Of a DNA stretch of 64,000 nt, positions 12,071 through 25,571 are shown in pieces; the first letter of the stretch is position 1, and each line of letters starts with the position of its first letter. The translations under genes were made by a program, and so were the position numbers. The notes under the pieces were generated by a model. The model saw nothing but the letters and a program-made list of their open reading frames with translations, was not told the origin of the DNA and did not search any database. Source of the DNA: Sipunculus nudus (Eukaryota > Annelida > Sipuncula > Golfingiida > Sipunculidae); assembly GCA_026874595.1 (NCBI GenBank), contig CM049313.1, positions 23,310,008-23,374,007 of the forward strand, in the 5' to 3' direction.

Positions 12071-15000
12071 AGTGTGTATTATAACATGTTTTAAGTGGGA
12101 AAAAATAGGGCGCGCCGCTCGCGTCACCGTAACTCCGCGCACTTGCTCACATATGAACCAATTTAAGTGACTCAGATCACCGCAGATGCGATTGTGATAA
12201 CCTGATGCTGGTATCAATTTCTTCTCTGAACTGTGAGACTGAAGCAACGTTATTTGCAAAGTACGGTTAGTTCATGACACCACTGTAAGCACCGAATGTT
12301 TTTGCCGATATGAGATTAATTTTCTTAGTAGGATCACTTTCCGATATTTATACGTGCAACACAAACGAAACAAATAATCCATGCAAGAGCCGACCAAAGT
12401 CAAGATGGCGCGTATCTTATTCTTAATTTCAAGGATGAAAGCCCAAGAATCGTTTATCGGGGACGTGTGAACATTTACGTTCTCTTAATTAGACATAATA
12501 AAACAAATTAAAGAGACGCAGGAGTCTGTGTAAATCAAATCTGATAGAATCTGCCAAGTTTACGAGCTAGCGCGCGGAAGATCCGAGTAACTTAATTTCA
12601 AGACAAGGACCGCACTTTTATCCGGTCTGATTCTGATAACATTGTAATACCACCCCCCCCCCCCCAAAAAAAAAAAAAAAAAAAGGGCCGGATAGAGGTA
12701 GACTGGCAAGCTGCTTTTTAACCATGATGTATAGTCTATAATGACTGGTACCCTCCTGTATTATGAAGCCCGCTAGGACTAGAAATTTCATCGATTGGCA
12801 AATTATCTGATTTTTTATTTTACGTTACTGCAGCAACCACAAAGCTTCAAATAGTTTGCCCTTATTTCGCCTCCGTTTATTTAACCTACACGAAAATAGT
12901 GTTTGTTACCGTGTCATCACCACTAGTAAGAGCCCTGGAATCAAATTACGGTACAATCATCTACAACCAATAGTTGTAATCTGGTTAGTAAGTTAGGGTA
13001 CCAGTTTGTAAGACAAGATAAGATAAAAGATCATTTAGTGCGCATGGGGAATTTGGGCGTCCTTCAACTGATATGTAGAAGAAAAAAGAGACATACTTTG
13101 CAGATAACACATGAATCACGGATAGAAAAGTGGATGTGTAGTCGGGGCCTGCATACCTCCGCCAGAATCCTAAAAAAAGTTCCTGTGTTCCTGTGTACAG
13201 TGTCACGGTTCTCAAGCCGTTTCACATATGAAAGTCATCCCCTAATGCATATAATGTGAGTGGCTCTCGGCCGAAACAGGGAGATAGCCGTATGCCACAA
13301 TGATAAAGGAACCTTTGCCAAAGAACCATAGAACTCTAATTGATTATTCCGTATTCTCCGGTATTGCCATGACCCTCCTAACAATTTCATCAAAATCTGT
13401 TCAGAGCTGTTTTCGTTGTAGGAATTTTTCCACTGATTAAACAAGGCAACACAAAAAGTTTTAAGACATACTGAAAGATATGTCCGAATGTTATTAGTAG
13501 ACCGAGACTGATCATGCTGCTGGTCCTTTGGTTAACGCATTTTTCAAGTTTCTAACCCGCAGTCCAGCCCGCAAAATAATTCAAAATATTTATCGGATCC
13601 AAAGGTTTACATATTAAGATATTTTACAGCACATATATAAGACACGCTTATTATTATTATAACCCGGCCCGCGCAGGGCCCTAGGACTCGCCTTATCATG
13701 CTGGTACCCTAGCTAATAACTGAATTGCCTAGGAACCATTTAGAGACTTGTCATTTTCGACTTCGGGTAGGGTTGACTTTGTGAAGTCTCTCCATCTTTG
13801 GCCTATAGGACAGCCTACTTTATCGTAGGGGATGAAAATGGGTTAGTCTACTCATAGTGAAGGAGGCGTGTTTATTTAATTAAGAGAAAATGGATTATCC
13901 GACAGCGTTAAGTTGTCAACATACAAACCAACTAACGGGAACAAGGAGGAAATATAAAACCTCGCTTCTGTCATATAAATAAATCTACTTACACACATTA
14001 CACATGTGCATATTCAATAAAAGCCCTCACGCACTGGTTATGTACTGAAGGTCTCCTTTTGTTGTTTTAAACCGCTGCTTTGTATAGCAAGGTTATATCG
14101 GGTTACACCACCAGGGTTGGCAAGGCATTGTAATCAGACCAATGAGAGCGTAGTATCGCATTGTGCATCCAGCTCCACCTTTAACATGCTACACCCGATT
14201 TCTTTGGTCTGATTTCACCAGTTCTTGTATAAAGACAAGACAAAGACTACTGAGAGCGGCGTAACAAGAGGTAGCGACAGCTTGTCACCCCAAACGTCGA
14301 TTTTAGATATACTGAAGACGATGGGGTGACAGTACAAGCTATTGGGTTCGCATCAATTCTAGTATGTGCAGATGTGCACGCCATTTCTGACACTACTTTT
14401 TCATCTTCATCTACTTCTCGAGCTGTCATTTTCCTAAGTTAAGACAAAAAACGACGTTATTCTGTTGGGGAAAATAATAATTATTACATCAACGGTTGAC
14501 TTACGTGTATTCGTGCAGCAGTTTTTAATACCGAGGCTGGTTTTACTAGAAAAACTCGTCTCCACATCTGTTAGCGGGAGAACCATAACTTCCGGTAGGG
14601 GATTCCCAAACGGCTATGTGTAAAACTCAGAAGTCCGAAGTCGGAAGCAAGGATTTTTTAAAATAAAGCAATGATCGAAGCATAATTAAAATGCTACTAC
14701 ATTAATGGAAAGTACCATTTTATTTTTATTGATAGAATTAGGTTTTTTTAGCATAATGCAAAAATCAAAGTTATCCATCCCAAGTTATAGACTCGGAAAT
14801 GCCCGGTTATGGTCCAGATGTGTAAAACTCGGAAGCCAGTAATGGCTAATGCACTGGTCATCATATCGTCAGCAAACGTGTCAAGCATTTTCAATTATTT
14901 CAATATGACATATTTTTCATAAACTCAATCTGTTTTTTAACATTCATGATGCTGTTTTTTTTTATAATATATTATATTGATATTTTATTTAATTTTGTAA

Positions 15001-15660
15001 AACAAGATTATATTAACTCATCAATATTTTACGCTGTTACCGTATTTTATGTTGGGGGGAAAAAGTTCAGTAAATGTTTAAAAATAAATTGTTACAGAGC
15101 AAATGTTATAGATATAAAAAATTCTGTTCAATTATAGAACCTGATACCAGCAACTATTAAGTTCAGAGAGAAGGATGTCCGAAAGCGCACGGTACTATAC
15201 TGTATCGAGAATTCCGACTATAGTCCGGTTAATTTTGTTTTCTGAGGATAAAAATATAAGGATCAAATAAAAATAGTGAGTATACACGGAATATTCAGAT
15301 GCATGGATTTTTATAAAGATCAAAATATATTGAATTTTCATATTTGTTCAACGTATGGGATATATTACTGTTTTTATTTTGAATGACATCGTCATTTATA
15401 ACTATTTTTAATGCCGTATTAGGATTTATTATACCATATTTATTATTCAGTGGTGCATCCATAGAGGGCGCAAGCCCATTTAGACGTAATATCTCTCATT
15501 TTATCGAGTTCTTTTCCAATAAATTCGTAATCAATTTTCATTTCTTTTTCAGATTACTTTTTTATTCCCCAGCAATTTCATTATTATATTTTTGACTTTC
15601 CAATTCATAAGTTGGTGATTTACTCCACTATGAGAGCATATAAATATATACTAGTATATT
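12071..15660. other. Unassigned; recurring CTGGTACCCT word and C/A homopolymers
   Basis: A poly-C tract followed by poly-A lies at about 12650-12684. CTGGTACCCT occurs at 12745-12754 and 13701-13710 and in reverse at 12995-13004, so 12745-13004 may be a small inverted-end repeat. A weak minus-strand exon candidate (14247-14447) is described under findings. Otherwise nothing is recognised. Confidence 0.4.
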
Positions 15661-18175
15661 GAGGAACCCCCCCCCCCCCCCCCCATCGCATTACCGTGAT
15701 CGACCGTGAAAAATCTCACGCCTCCTCGGCTGATACTCAGACTCACGCACTGTGAGCCTGGGCGCTCACAGATCACAAAAGTCTGTAAAATGCAAAGATT
15801 GTCATAAGACTTAAACATATCAATTATTTTACAATGAGTACTACCTTTAAATAGTGACATTTTGCATGTTATAAATGTATAGACGCGCATTTCATCATTG
15901 ACATTAACATTTTACGAACTTTTGAATATTTGGACTTTACAGTTTATACCGTAATTTTATAGAAATATAAATATTAAAGCCCAACAACCTCAAGTTTGAA
16001 TATATTGTTCAAAAACATGTAGGAGAATAGTTGCAGAAAACAGAAAATCCTCATAATCATTTGTTTAAGGTGCCTCAAAATGTCCTCTTTACATTGCATA
16101 TTTTAAAAATTAATCCCTTCCCATACATTCCTCATGTAAATATAAATATCTTTAACAAAATCATTGCTCTAGATGGGGCGAAATATATTACGTGAAAATA
16201 CACCCACACATATGTATTATATATATTAAATTTACAAATAAAAAAATTATACACTCATTAAAAGCAGAATCATGCATAAAAAATTTTAATATATGCATGC
16301 AACTATAATTATAATGTAACTGCATTTGAGCTGTGGCTCTTAACTGACCACAAGTTAACCAGTGCGTCTCTGTGACTTCCGAGTTATACACATTGGATCA
16401 CATCCCAGCACTTCTGACTGATTTCCGAGATGGCTTCCGAGCACAAAATCATCCATAACTTTCAGATTAAAGAATGGATCACTATTATTCTTCACAGAAT
16501 GATAATGAAGATCTTATTCTATCGGGGAAAAACAAAACGGTATTGAAGCGTTAGCATTTTGTACATGCTTTAAACTGCTTTATTTATAAGACAATTCCTT
16601 GGTTTCCGGCTTCCGGCTTCCGACTTCCAAGTTTACATATATGACCGCGCCATGACACATTTAGTTTTGAATGAGAAGTACCGCTTCACGTGAATCGGTG
16701 CCACAGTGATGAAAGGAGGTAATAAATGTAATTATTTTTGTGTAACAACATTTCTTCTTCGATATTAAGCACATATAATACGACTTTACAAGCCTGTGAT
16801 GCCAAATAATACCAGACAGTAAATATTTTGATCCGACCCTTAGAATGGGCGTTCTGTTGTGACTGCCATCATGACTCCAGGCCCTATCAGTTTATTTCCG
16901 AAGTCCTGAGTGTCATGTTGTCATGGCTAAACAAGAGGTGACGTGTAGATACTCCATATACGATTTTCAAAAAAATCAAGGAATCAAACATGGGGAAAAT
17001 GATATCGTTATAATACATATATATATATATATATATAAATGTGTGTGTGTGTGTACCAATAGTGTATATGTTTGCAGATCGAATCCAACAGTGCTCTATA
17101 AGCGGGATGCTAAGAGCCGGTACATAGTTTGTATAACTGAATACTAAATTTATATATGTATATACATATATATGTAAATATATATATAGTGTGTGTGTAT
17201 AAAATAAGATCCAATTAAAAATTATTAAATAATTAAGTATTAAACTGATCACTAAATAACCCCCCCCCCCCCCCAGATTTTTCAGGACATATTTTATGTG
17301 TCTCTAAATGTAATTCTCCCCACGGACCAAATTCATTTTTCGATATTTCATTTTCTTTACCATCCACCCTAGATTAACAAACTCAGGGCCACAGGGTCAC
17401 GACAAAAAACTTAATATTACCAGAACGATATTACATATATACCACAGCCGCTGATACGATCTTCTTGAGTTACAACTTTCTTCGGCGGTATTTTAGACCC
17501 AGCCTCCCTGGGAGTAAGATTTATCTCTTATGCTCTCTGATCCCTGACGCAAGGCATGCTGGGATCGTTGCGGAGCCTGTGTGTAAATCTTTCACTGAAC
17601 GGTCCCTAGCACCCGAGCGGTACAAATTCCCAAAGGGACGTTGATATTTTTTGTTTTCTTGGCCGAATGGCGTATTTCTGTCTCAAGCTCTCAATCAAAT
17701 TTTGCCCCGCCGTTTCCATGACGCTAAGATATAACGGCTTAACCGTGTTATGCATCAGACGTAATCAAGTCGAATTAATTCACATGCCGTATAAAATACC
17801 TGTGTAAGAAAATAAAAAAATGGTGCTCGGTAAAATAGTAAAACTGGCAGTAAAATAAATTCTAAGAGTATAAACAGAGATAGCTCTTTCTATATTCTTT
17901 ATTGCACTTTTATAAAAAAATTGTTATCAATTTTATTTTTGTTCGTGTGTGTAAATGTGCGAGACCCTTATCGTTATGAAAAATTATACGGACAATAATC
18001 AATAAACAATAATCTGAAAACTGCAAAATAACCTTTATTTTACATTTAACATATGTATATGAGAATATGTGTGTTTTAAGTGTATACATGTATGTATATT
18101 TGTATACGTGTTGTGCCGATAAATCGATTATGGTTTTTCTTTGTAATCGATTATATTGGTTGTATATTCTTCAAG
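15661..18175. other. Unassigned; microsatellites and one conserved-looking block
   Basis: Poly-C tracts lie at about 15668-15684 and 17260-17274, and AT followed by GT dinucleotides at 17016-17054. The block 17480-17790 is GC-balanced, non-repetitive and lacks a clear frame, which makes it look like non-coding sequence under constraint; this is a judgement by eye only. Confidence 0.4.
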
Positions 18176-18494
18176 TAGGGGCGTCAATATAGGAGGGGAT
18201 GGGGGTATATATACCCCCCACTTTTTGGCAAGGGGGGATGGTCAATGTAATCATCCCCCCCCCCCACTTTTCAAAGAGTAATATTATAATTCTGCAAATG
18301 AAATATATTAATAAATAGAATTAAAGACTTTTGATCCATTTACTAAACAATTAAACAATGTTATATTTAAACCTTGCTTAGAATTTACAAAATAACTTAT
18401 TTTCTAAAAACACTATAATTATTTGAAATATGATTAATATATATAATAATATATATATATAGTTGACTATGTCACTCGCAGACGCTGAAAAAGG

Positions 18495-18529
<35 letters not shown>

Positions 18530-18597
18530 ATGTGTGTGTGTGTATACAAAGTCATCCATCCCCCCCCCCCATCCTGGAAGAAAAATTGACGCCACTG
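18176..18597. mobile_element. hAT MITE with perfect 8-bp target duplication
   Basis: Left end TAGGGGCGTCAAT, right end (reverse complement) CAGTGGCGTCAAT, both followed by a G-rich stretch (GGAGGGGATGGGGG and CCAGGATGGGGG). TCTTCAAG flanks the element exactly at 18168-18175 and 18598-18605. Eight-base duplications and YAGNGGCGT-type ends are the signature of the hAT superfamily. The 422-bp body carries AT and GT microsatellites (about 18436-18545) and no transposase, so it must have moved using enzyme made elsewhere. Confidence 0.85.
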
Positions 18598-19953
18598 TCT
18601 TCAAGAACGATTATTTAGGCACATGCGAAGAAGTCATATATTTTGGAAAAAATATCAGAAAAAAACTCTCAGAAACAGAAGGAAGACGGGACAAAAAGTT
18701 GCGACAGCTAGCTATTTGTGAATATGATCACAATCCTAAAAGCCATACAAACATGATTTATCAAGTTTTTTTTAAGGTTAATGATGATGGTTAATGATGA
18801 TGATTACTGCTGATGTGTATCGCCGTTAGGCTATGGGATTTGGAAGTAAGAATTTATGTGGATTCTGTCAGAATGTCGACGGGCCATTTAATATTGAAAA
18901 AAAAATTATAACGGGAACAGATACACAGAATACTGATGATTCATTTTTGATATTATTCATATTTACAAATCGTTTATGTTATCCATGGGGAAAATATTGA
19001 TATTGGACTGGACAGAAATAGAGGAAAGGCTGAGGACACTGTAAGAGAAATTGACTTTAAGTAAATCTCTTCTCCACATAACAGTATGCAAATTGTAAAG
19101 CTAAAAGATCATTATGAACGCTCTTTGATTTGCCTTTAAATTAGAAAAGTTCATTTTCCTCTTTATTTGAGACGTGGTTTTCTCGCCTTACTACCGACTA
19201 ATGTAATATAAATTAAAAACAAAAGTGCCCGCAAAAATGCCATCTATTAAGACTACCCTCACCGATCACAATAATAGACTCGTACAATATTTTTATGTAC
19301 TATAATAGCAACAGTTATAAAGATAAATACATGAGAGATTATACAAAGTAATATTTACACGTTCAATTATTCATCAGTCTGCTTCGTTTAACTTTTGGCA
19401 AATTGGAGAACGAAAGCTAACTTCACTTTGAATGTTAAAGAGAACTGCACAGCTGGACGCATACTGGTTAATATAAACCGAAGTGTCGACTATTAAATGG
19501 GGTGAAACATCCATAATGGCGCAAACCTGAAGAGGATACGTTTTATTCTTTCTTTAAACGAGAGCTTAATATCTCATGTATGCCGATAAAGCGCAAACGG
19601 CAGGAAGTAATAATGAAACCCCGGGAAACACTTGTTTTGTACATCTTGCCTGTTGGGTTTGTGTGGATGTCTGCTTCGCTCATATCGATACAATCTCACG
19701 CCCGTGCGGCACAGGTGCAAATGGCTCTATACCATTAATGGGCCGCTCAGAGCAATTCTATCACAGAATAATAAAGAGGACAGGTGACGGCCTCAGCATT
19801 GTAAAACAGGCAAGATTTTACTGGAATACATTATTCCCCACCTGGATTTTTCTGTCACTTGCTGGGGTTCATGGACAATGCAGGAACACCGTGAGGTCCA
19901 TTGATTTATTTGTTAGACAAATTGCAGACAGACTGTGTGGTGGTGGTGGTATA
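18598..19953. other. Unassigned; one conserved-looking block
   Basis: No gene is recognised. The segment 19560-19950 is balanced in composition and open for 127 codons on the plus strand, but the product has no motif I know. It may be a conserved non-coding element or an exon of an unknown gene. Confidence 0.35.
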
Positions 19954-20035
19954 CAATAGAAGCCCGGCTAGCGACCATCCCTGCCGCACCCAGTCCGCAA
20001 AGACCACCATCCGGTTTCACCCATCACGGACTTAA
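19954..20035 (+). mobile_element. Pogo/Tigger-like transposon terminus
   Basis: Starts CAATAGAAGCCCGGCTAGCG after a TA dinucleotide and continues with GACCA-type repeats. It matches the better preserved end at 26458 and resembles the CAGTGGAACCTCG ends of pogo-family Tc1/mariner elements that insert at TA. The other end was not found. Confidence 0.4.
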
Positions 20036-20190
20036 GGCCATTAACGTACATACGCAGTTTACATTTAAAATGATTAGCTTCTAGTCAAACACTAAATGTC
20101 ATAAGCTTTATAAAATTCATATAACTTACATTTTTATTGCGATATAAGTATATATGCATGCGATATATATAACCATCTATATCTATCTAT

Positions 20191-20223
20191 CTGTCTCTCT
20201 CGATACCTCTCTTTCTCTCTCTA

Positions 20224-20282
<59 letters not shown>
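20191..20282. repeat. CT then AT microsatellite
   Basis: CT-rich tract followed by an almost pure TA repeat of about thirty units. Confidence 0.95.
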
Positions 20283-20283
<1 letters not shown>

Positions 20284-20456
20284 TTCGCATATGTAGCAGA
20301 GTTCTGCTGTAATGGGTCAGAATAACGTTCTTTTTTAAATTAGATGAATATTGGTACACCTTTGAGCTGTGTAAGTATAAGTAAGTGAAGAAAATGGTTA
20401 AAAAGCTTAAAATATCATTTATTGTCGTCAGCTTTACTTTGTGACTAATGTATAGA

Positions 20457-20529
20457 TGAGAGAGAGAGAGAGAGAAAGAGAAAGAGAAAGAGAGAGAGGA
20501 AAAGAGAGAGAGAGAGACTTAGAGAGAGA
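20457..20529. repeat. GA microsatellite
   Basis: GA repeat with AAAGAG interruptions. Such tracts are often nucleosome-poor or GAGA-factor-like sites in animals, but no evidence for use is visible here. Confidence 0.95.
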
Positions 20530-21165
20530 ATACACTGCTGGATATATATTCTTGTTGCGCTAATATAGAGTTTCATTCAATGTCATGATGCTGCTGTTCA
20601 GTTACTGCATCTGCTGACATAACCAATGTTATTAATAAATTTAACTGACACTGGATGTATGTATGCTGATACCCAATTTAATGTCTCACAAAATTTTGAT
20701 AAGAAAATATGAGTATATTGTTGAAGATGCAACAGATAAAAAAGTTTTCAAAGGAACGTACTAAGCGACGCAGTTATTAATAAAAAAAATATCAAATGCT
20801 AAACATAAATGATGTCATCAGAATTTGTAAACAAAGTCTAAACTGGCTATACGTTTACACCGAGAAGAATTCATATTTATGTCTACCAACACATTTGTAC
20901 ATAAGAAGCTGGTACTGAAAATTATACCTTGGAGGGTTTTCTAATGATATATTTTATACAATAAGTGTGTATTACAACATTTATCTAACTTAGATACAAC
21001 CTTTGTTTTTTTTTTCCTTTTCAAAGATTTGTTTGTTGGAGGTATCCGCCTTAATTTTCTAATGCTGACTTGCCACCTGATTCTTAAGCTAAGTATGTAC
21101 ATCTGCAGAGTTCATATCGCTTTGCGACTACTTGACAGGGCGGAAACACTCGCTTCCTGTTATTT
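20530..21165. other. Unassigned, no gene seen
   Basis: AT-rich single-copy sequence with no recognised repeat, frame or regulatory cluster. Confidence 0.5.
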
Positions 21166-21455
21166 TTTTTTATATCCTAGTGTCACCCAGGCCCGTTGTC
21201 TACCGCGCCTGCGATCGTGGTTGTGTAATCATCCCCATTGTTGGGACATAACACCGAGGAACCTCCAAAAATGCGCACTCGTGTGTGTGTGTGATACACG
21301 GCTGTGCGGCACAGCCACTCTATTGGGCCGGGAGAGCGCTCACCCTGGTTTGGGCCGAAAGTGAAAATCTCACCGGTCCTCTACTGAGATTTGAACTCAC
21401 GACCTTCCGGCTCTGAGTCCTTTTTCTCTACCCAAAGACCACAGAAACCACTCAG
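21166..21455 (-). mobile_element. tRNA-derived SINE, copy 2
   Basis: Read on the minus strand: TTTCTGTGGTCTTTGGGTAG near the head, box B GTTCAAATCTC (complement of 21386-21396), GTGAGATTTTCACTTTCGG, GGTTCCTCGGTGTTATGTCC, CAACAATGGGGATGATTA, then the tail GGGCCTGGGTGACACTAGGA. This is the same order as 5474-5770 and the two copies agree over most of their length. Confidence 0.75.
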
Positions 21456-24239
21456 GCTTTTATATTCATACATTTTGTCTGACCAAGAACTTTTTTTTCT
21501 GTTTCTGGGTCATCTGTAACTCAATTTCTCTTGAGGGGTTATACCTGATGACATAAGGCTTCTTAATAAAATGGTTTGTATCAATGTGAAACGGGAAACA
21601 TTCCCGTTTATTCTCTCACGCAATTTATTCTACTTCAAAGAGCATCTTACAATATTAGCTAATATGTCCAAAAACTAGATAGGATGCTCATATTGAGTTA
21701 AACTCGTGAAGGAAGAGAGAACGACATTGTTATTAATTCCATAAGTGCTCAAAATACAGTCTTGTTATGTCTGTTGGATATTTTATTATGTTCTTCATGT
21801 TGAATCTTTGGCTTAAAGAATATTAAACGGTATGTCTATTTACTAGACAGAGGATATATTGAAAAGTTCTAAATTTCCTGTAGAGACAGATTGATTATTT
21901 GCTTTTTTTTTGTTGTTGGCAGTGGAGAATCAATCGAAAAAAAGAGGTCGAGACCCCTTATATGGGTTCAATTAGGTCAGTGCGATAGTTTCTTTATACG
22001 ATTGGTAAATTGCGAACGAGTTAGATTTTCTGGGGCGGAAAATCAGCCTGTGAGGATGGATTTTGGGGGGGCAAAGCCGGGTGCTTGTCTCTCCATGGAT
22101 AACAAACAAACGGAGTGAAAAACAAACTACGATGTCTTCAACTTATGTCGCCACATCTAATTGATAGTAAGTTCACGAGGAACCGACTTGCCAGATCTTT
22201 TGGCGAAGTCAAACACGGGTCACGTGGCCTTGTAACCGGCCCGTCCTCACTGTCGCAAGAGCATTATGGGTAATAAAACACGTGGCTGCTGCTGGTGCGA
22301 GCAACGCTGCCATTTCGGTGGGCGACCCTTTGAACCTATCAGGGATCACTTCGTTGAATAAACGAGGTGTCAATCGCTATTAAAACGACAGTTAATTTTC
22401 ACAACTCCGTATATCATAATACTGATAACCCACTAAATTAATATGGTTGCAGGCACCATCCGAAATATTAGATAAGCAAACTATACTTTGTCAGATACAC
22501 TAATAAATGCCAGATCTATTTTTTACAGTTTCAAGTCCCTTTGAAAATGAGCTGGATTTTACAGTCAAGAGGAATAGAATTATGAGGTCGCTAACTTTAT
22601 TTTTATCAGCCTTCACTCACTAACACAAATATTATTTGCAAATTCAAATTCCAGAAGCTTTGTTAAACATTTATTTTGTTTAATTCTGGTTAACTGCTCA
22701 CGCGCAAATTATAAATAACGTTTTATTTTTATTCTTTATACAGATGAGAATATTAAAAAAATGGCCAATCGGATGTTATAGTGCGCGAGCATAAAAATGT
22801 ACGACCATCACTATTCTTGCTCTGTTTGGGATAAATATCTAAATATCATTACTTTTAGTTTATTTATATATCAAGAACTTGATTTAATTTAGTTTCTAAA
22901 GATGAATCGTTAAAAAATGGAATCAGCTAATTAATTTCAGATAAGTAGGCTCTTCTATTGGCGTCTCAATCATTCTATCATGCGGGGAGAACCGCATAAC
23001 CTCTTACTGCCGGAAAATCCTATTTGTTTTATAGGCTCTTTTGTTCTGCATAAAGGCGAAAATATGGGACTCTGGTCGCAATAAATGCAGCATCAGCGGC
23101 TGACCTTAGAGGCCGGAAAGGTCAAGCTCAAGACGAGGCTTTCGATCAGATCACGTGACAGCTGCTTCCCGCAGGGCAGAGATCATCTAAAAAACAATCA
23201 TCTCCGCAGATTACACGCTGCATACATCACCCCCCAAACTTGGCACAACAAACCGCAAGCCATGCTGACTCTCTACAGAACAACGGCATAAACGAACCAT
23301 CCTGACCATGTTAAGGCCGTGGCCAGGTAGGCTCGAGGGGACACGAATTCTCGTTCTCTCCACCCCCAAACCACCCCCCCCCCCAAAACCACACCCGATA
23401 TTGCAACACTGATAATAAAATTTTCTCTAATTAAAAAAAAATCAATATATGCAAGTAAAACTGATAGTATGAAAGAAGTTAACAACATGTCAAATGTTCA
23501 CATTTCATGTATTTCTCCATTTGCAACCATTGATATACAAAAGAATTCTATCCCCAGAACATTGTTTCTGAATTTCTCGTGGAATCCAAAACAATGATTA
23601 CTGGATGAATTTGTCGCCAATAACTGAATTGTTAACCCATTCTTATTTTTTTATTCCCTTTTTTAATATAGTGTTTATCACGAATATTGAGAATGTAGGC
23701 TGATTCTTGGCACGATTTAAAATTTTCCTGAAGTTTGATCTTGACTGACAAAAATGCGTTTAGATATAATAACACACACACAAACACATACACACACATT
23801 TTCCTTCCGCCAAGGAAGATTGACGGATATATGTGTTGGGCGGATGATCCATATTTTGCCAATATTTTTATGTTTCCTTAAAATGCCTTTTTTTACTTCT
23901 GACAGTTGGTTCATAGTGTCAGTACTTTTGTGTGTTTGTTTATTGTATCTCTGAAAATTTATTTTATGGGATCTTGCTCATTGAAGCAAAGAAGATTAAA
24001 TCCCTGCCTGTCTCGTGTTTTATTATCTTTGTTGCTGTATCATATTTTCCACTCATCTATATCTCTGTGTTTACTTTTTCTATCTTCTGTTCCTGTTTCT
24101 AGTTCTCACGTTACAGATTATTTTTATCTGCTTCTTAATTTCTTAGCTAATCTTAGTGACTAGCTGTCTCATATTCTGATGTCGTCTATCTTCGCGACCA
24201 TATATCATATTGTGTTTTTTCTATACTTCCATTTCCATA
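21456..24239. other. Unassigned; two conserved-looking blocks
   Basis: 22130-22330 and 22920-23250 are non-repetitive and GC-balanced against AT-rich surroundings. The first contains GCATTATGGGTAATAAAACA followed by an E-box CACGTG, the second GGTCGCAATAAATGCAGC and TCACGTGA. They could be enhancers or unrecognised exons. A C-run lies at about 23376-23384 and a CA-rich stretch at 23771-23798. Confidence 0.35.
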
Positions 24240-25450
24240 TCGTTTTCATTCATCCTTTTACCTTTGTCTTCATCTCATATTCTTTCATTTTCTAATTATA
24301 TGTCCACATCTCCTCTCCTCTCATATTCTAAATTATGGATTCATTTAATTTCTCCTCATATTTTAAATCTGTCTTCATCTCTTGATCTCTCATATTTAAA
24401 TCTATGAATTCATCTCATGTTCTTTTATATATTCTAAATTTATGTCTCCATCTCATGTTCTCTCATATTTTAAATCTGTCTTCATCTCACGTTCTCTCAT
24501 ATATAAATCTATGTCTTCATCTCAAGTTCTCTTATATATTCTTAATCTATGTCTCCATCTCATGTTCTTTCATATTTTAAATCTATGTCTTCATCTCATG
24601 TTCTCTCATATATTAAAATTATGTCTCCATCTCATGCTTCTCATATTTTAAATCTATGTCTTTATCTCATGTTCTCTCATATTTTAAATCTTTCTTCAAC
24701 TCTTGTTCTCTCATATTTAAATCTATGTCTACATCTCATGTTCTCTTATTTTCTACATATATGACTACATCTCATGGTATCTCATATTTTTAAATCTATT
24801 TCTTCATGTTCTCTCATATTTGAAGCTATGTCTTCATCTCATGTTCTCTAATATTCTAAATCTATGTCTACATCTCATGTTCTCTTATTTTCTACATCTA
24901 TGTCTACATCTCATGTTATCTCATATTTTAAATCTATTTCTTCATGTTCTCTCATATTTTAAATCTATGTCTTCATCTCATGTTCTCTCATATTCTATAT
25001 CCATGTCTTCATATCATACTTTCTCTCATTCTAGATCAACATTTTTATCTCAAGTTCTCTCACATTCTAGATCCATATCTTCATCTTATGTTCTCCCCAA
25101 TTCTAGATATATCCTCATCAAATGTTCTCGCACATTAGATCAATGTCTTCATCTCAAGTTCTTACATATTCTAGGCTATAGTCTTCACCTCATGTTCTGT
25201 CATATTCTAAATATATGTCTTCTTCTCATGTTCTCTAACATTCTAGATCAATGTCTTCATCTCAAGTCCTTTCATTTTCTAGATCCATGTCTTCATATCA
25301 TATTCTGTCATATTCTGAATAAATGTCTTCACATCATGGTCAGTCATATTCTTTTGAAGTCTTTGTCTTCATCTCATGTTCTCTCACATTCCTTATCATT
25401 GTCTTCATGTCAAGGTTTTTTCATATTCTAGATCTATGTCTTTACATCAT
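24240..25450 (+). repeat. 36-bp minisatellite, about 1.2 kb
   Basis: More than thirty diverged copies of a 36-bp unit whose consensus parts are ATGTCTTCATCTCATG then TTCTCTCATATTTTAAATCT. Because 36 is a multiple of three, long stretches stay open and spell a 12-residue repeat (MSSSHVLSYFKS-like). Open frames such as 24820-25431 come from this periodicity and are not taken as genes. Units drift gradually from left to right, with single-base insertions that shift phase. Confidence 0.9.
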
Positions 25451-25571
25451 GGTCTCACTTTTTGATCTCCTGTTCTTTAAAATCATGTTCACATAATGTT
25501 CTAACATGTTGCAGAGTTTGTTGGAAATATTACCCGAACATGAACATTTGAGAACAGGTTCCAATACGTAC

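Noticed and set aside
17900-17925. TATTGCACTT, resembling the miR-92 family start
   Set aside because: The rest of the mature sequence does not match and no precursor hairpin surrounds it.
24820-25431. 203-codon open frame
   Set aside because: Entirely a by-product of the 36-bp minisatellite whose period is a multiple of three.
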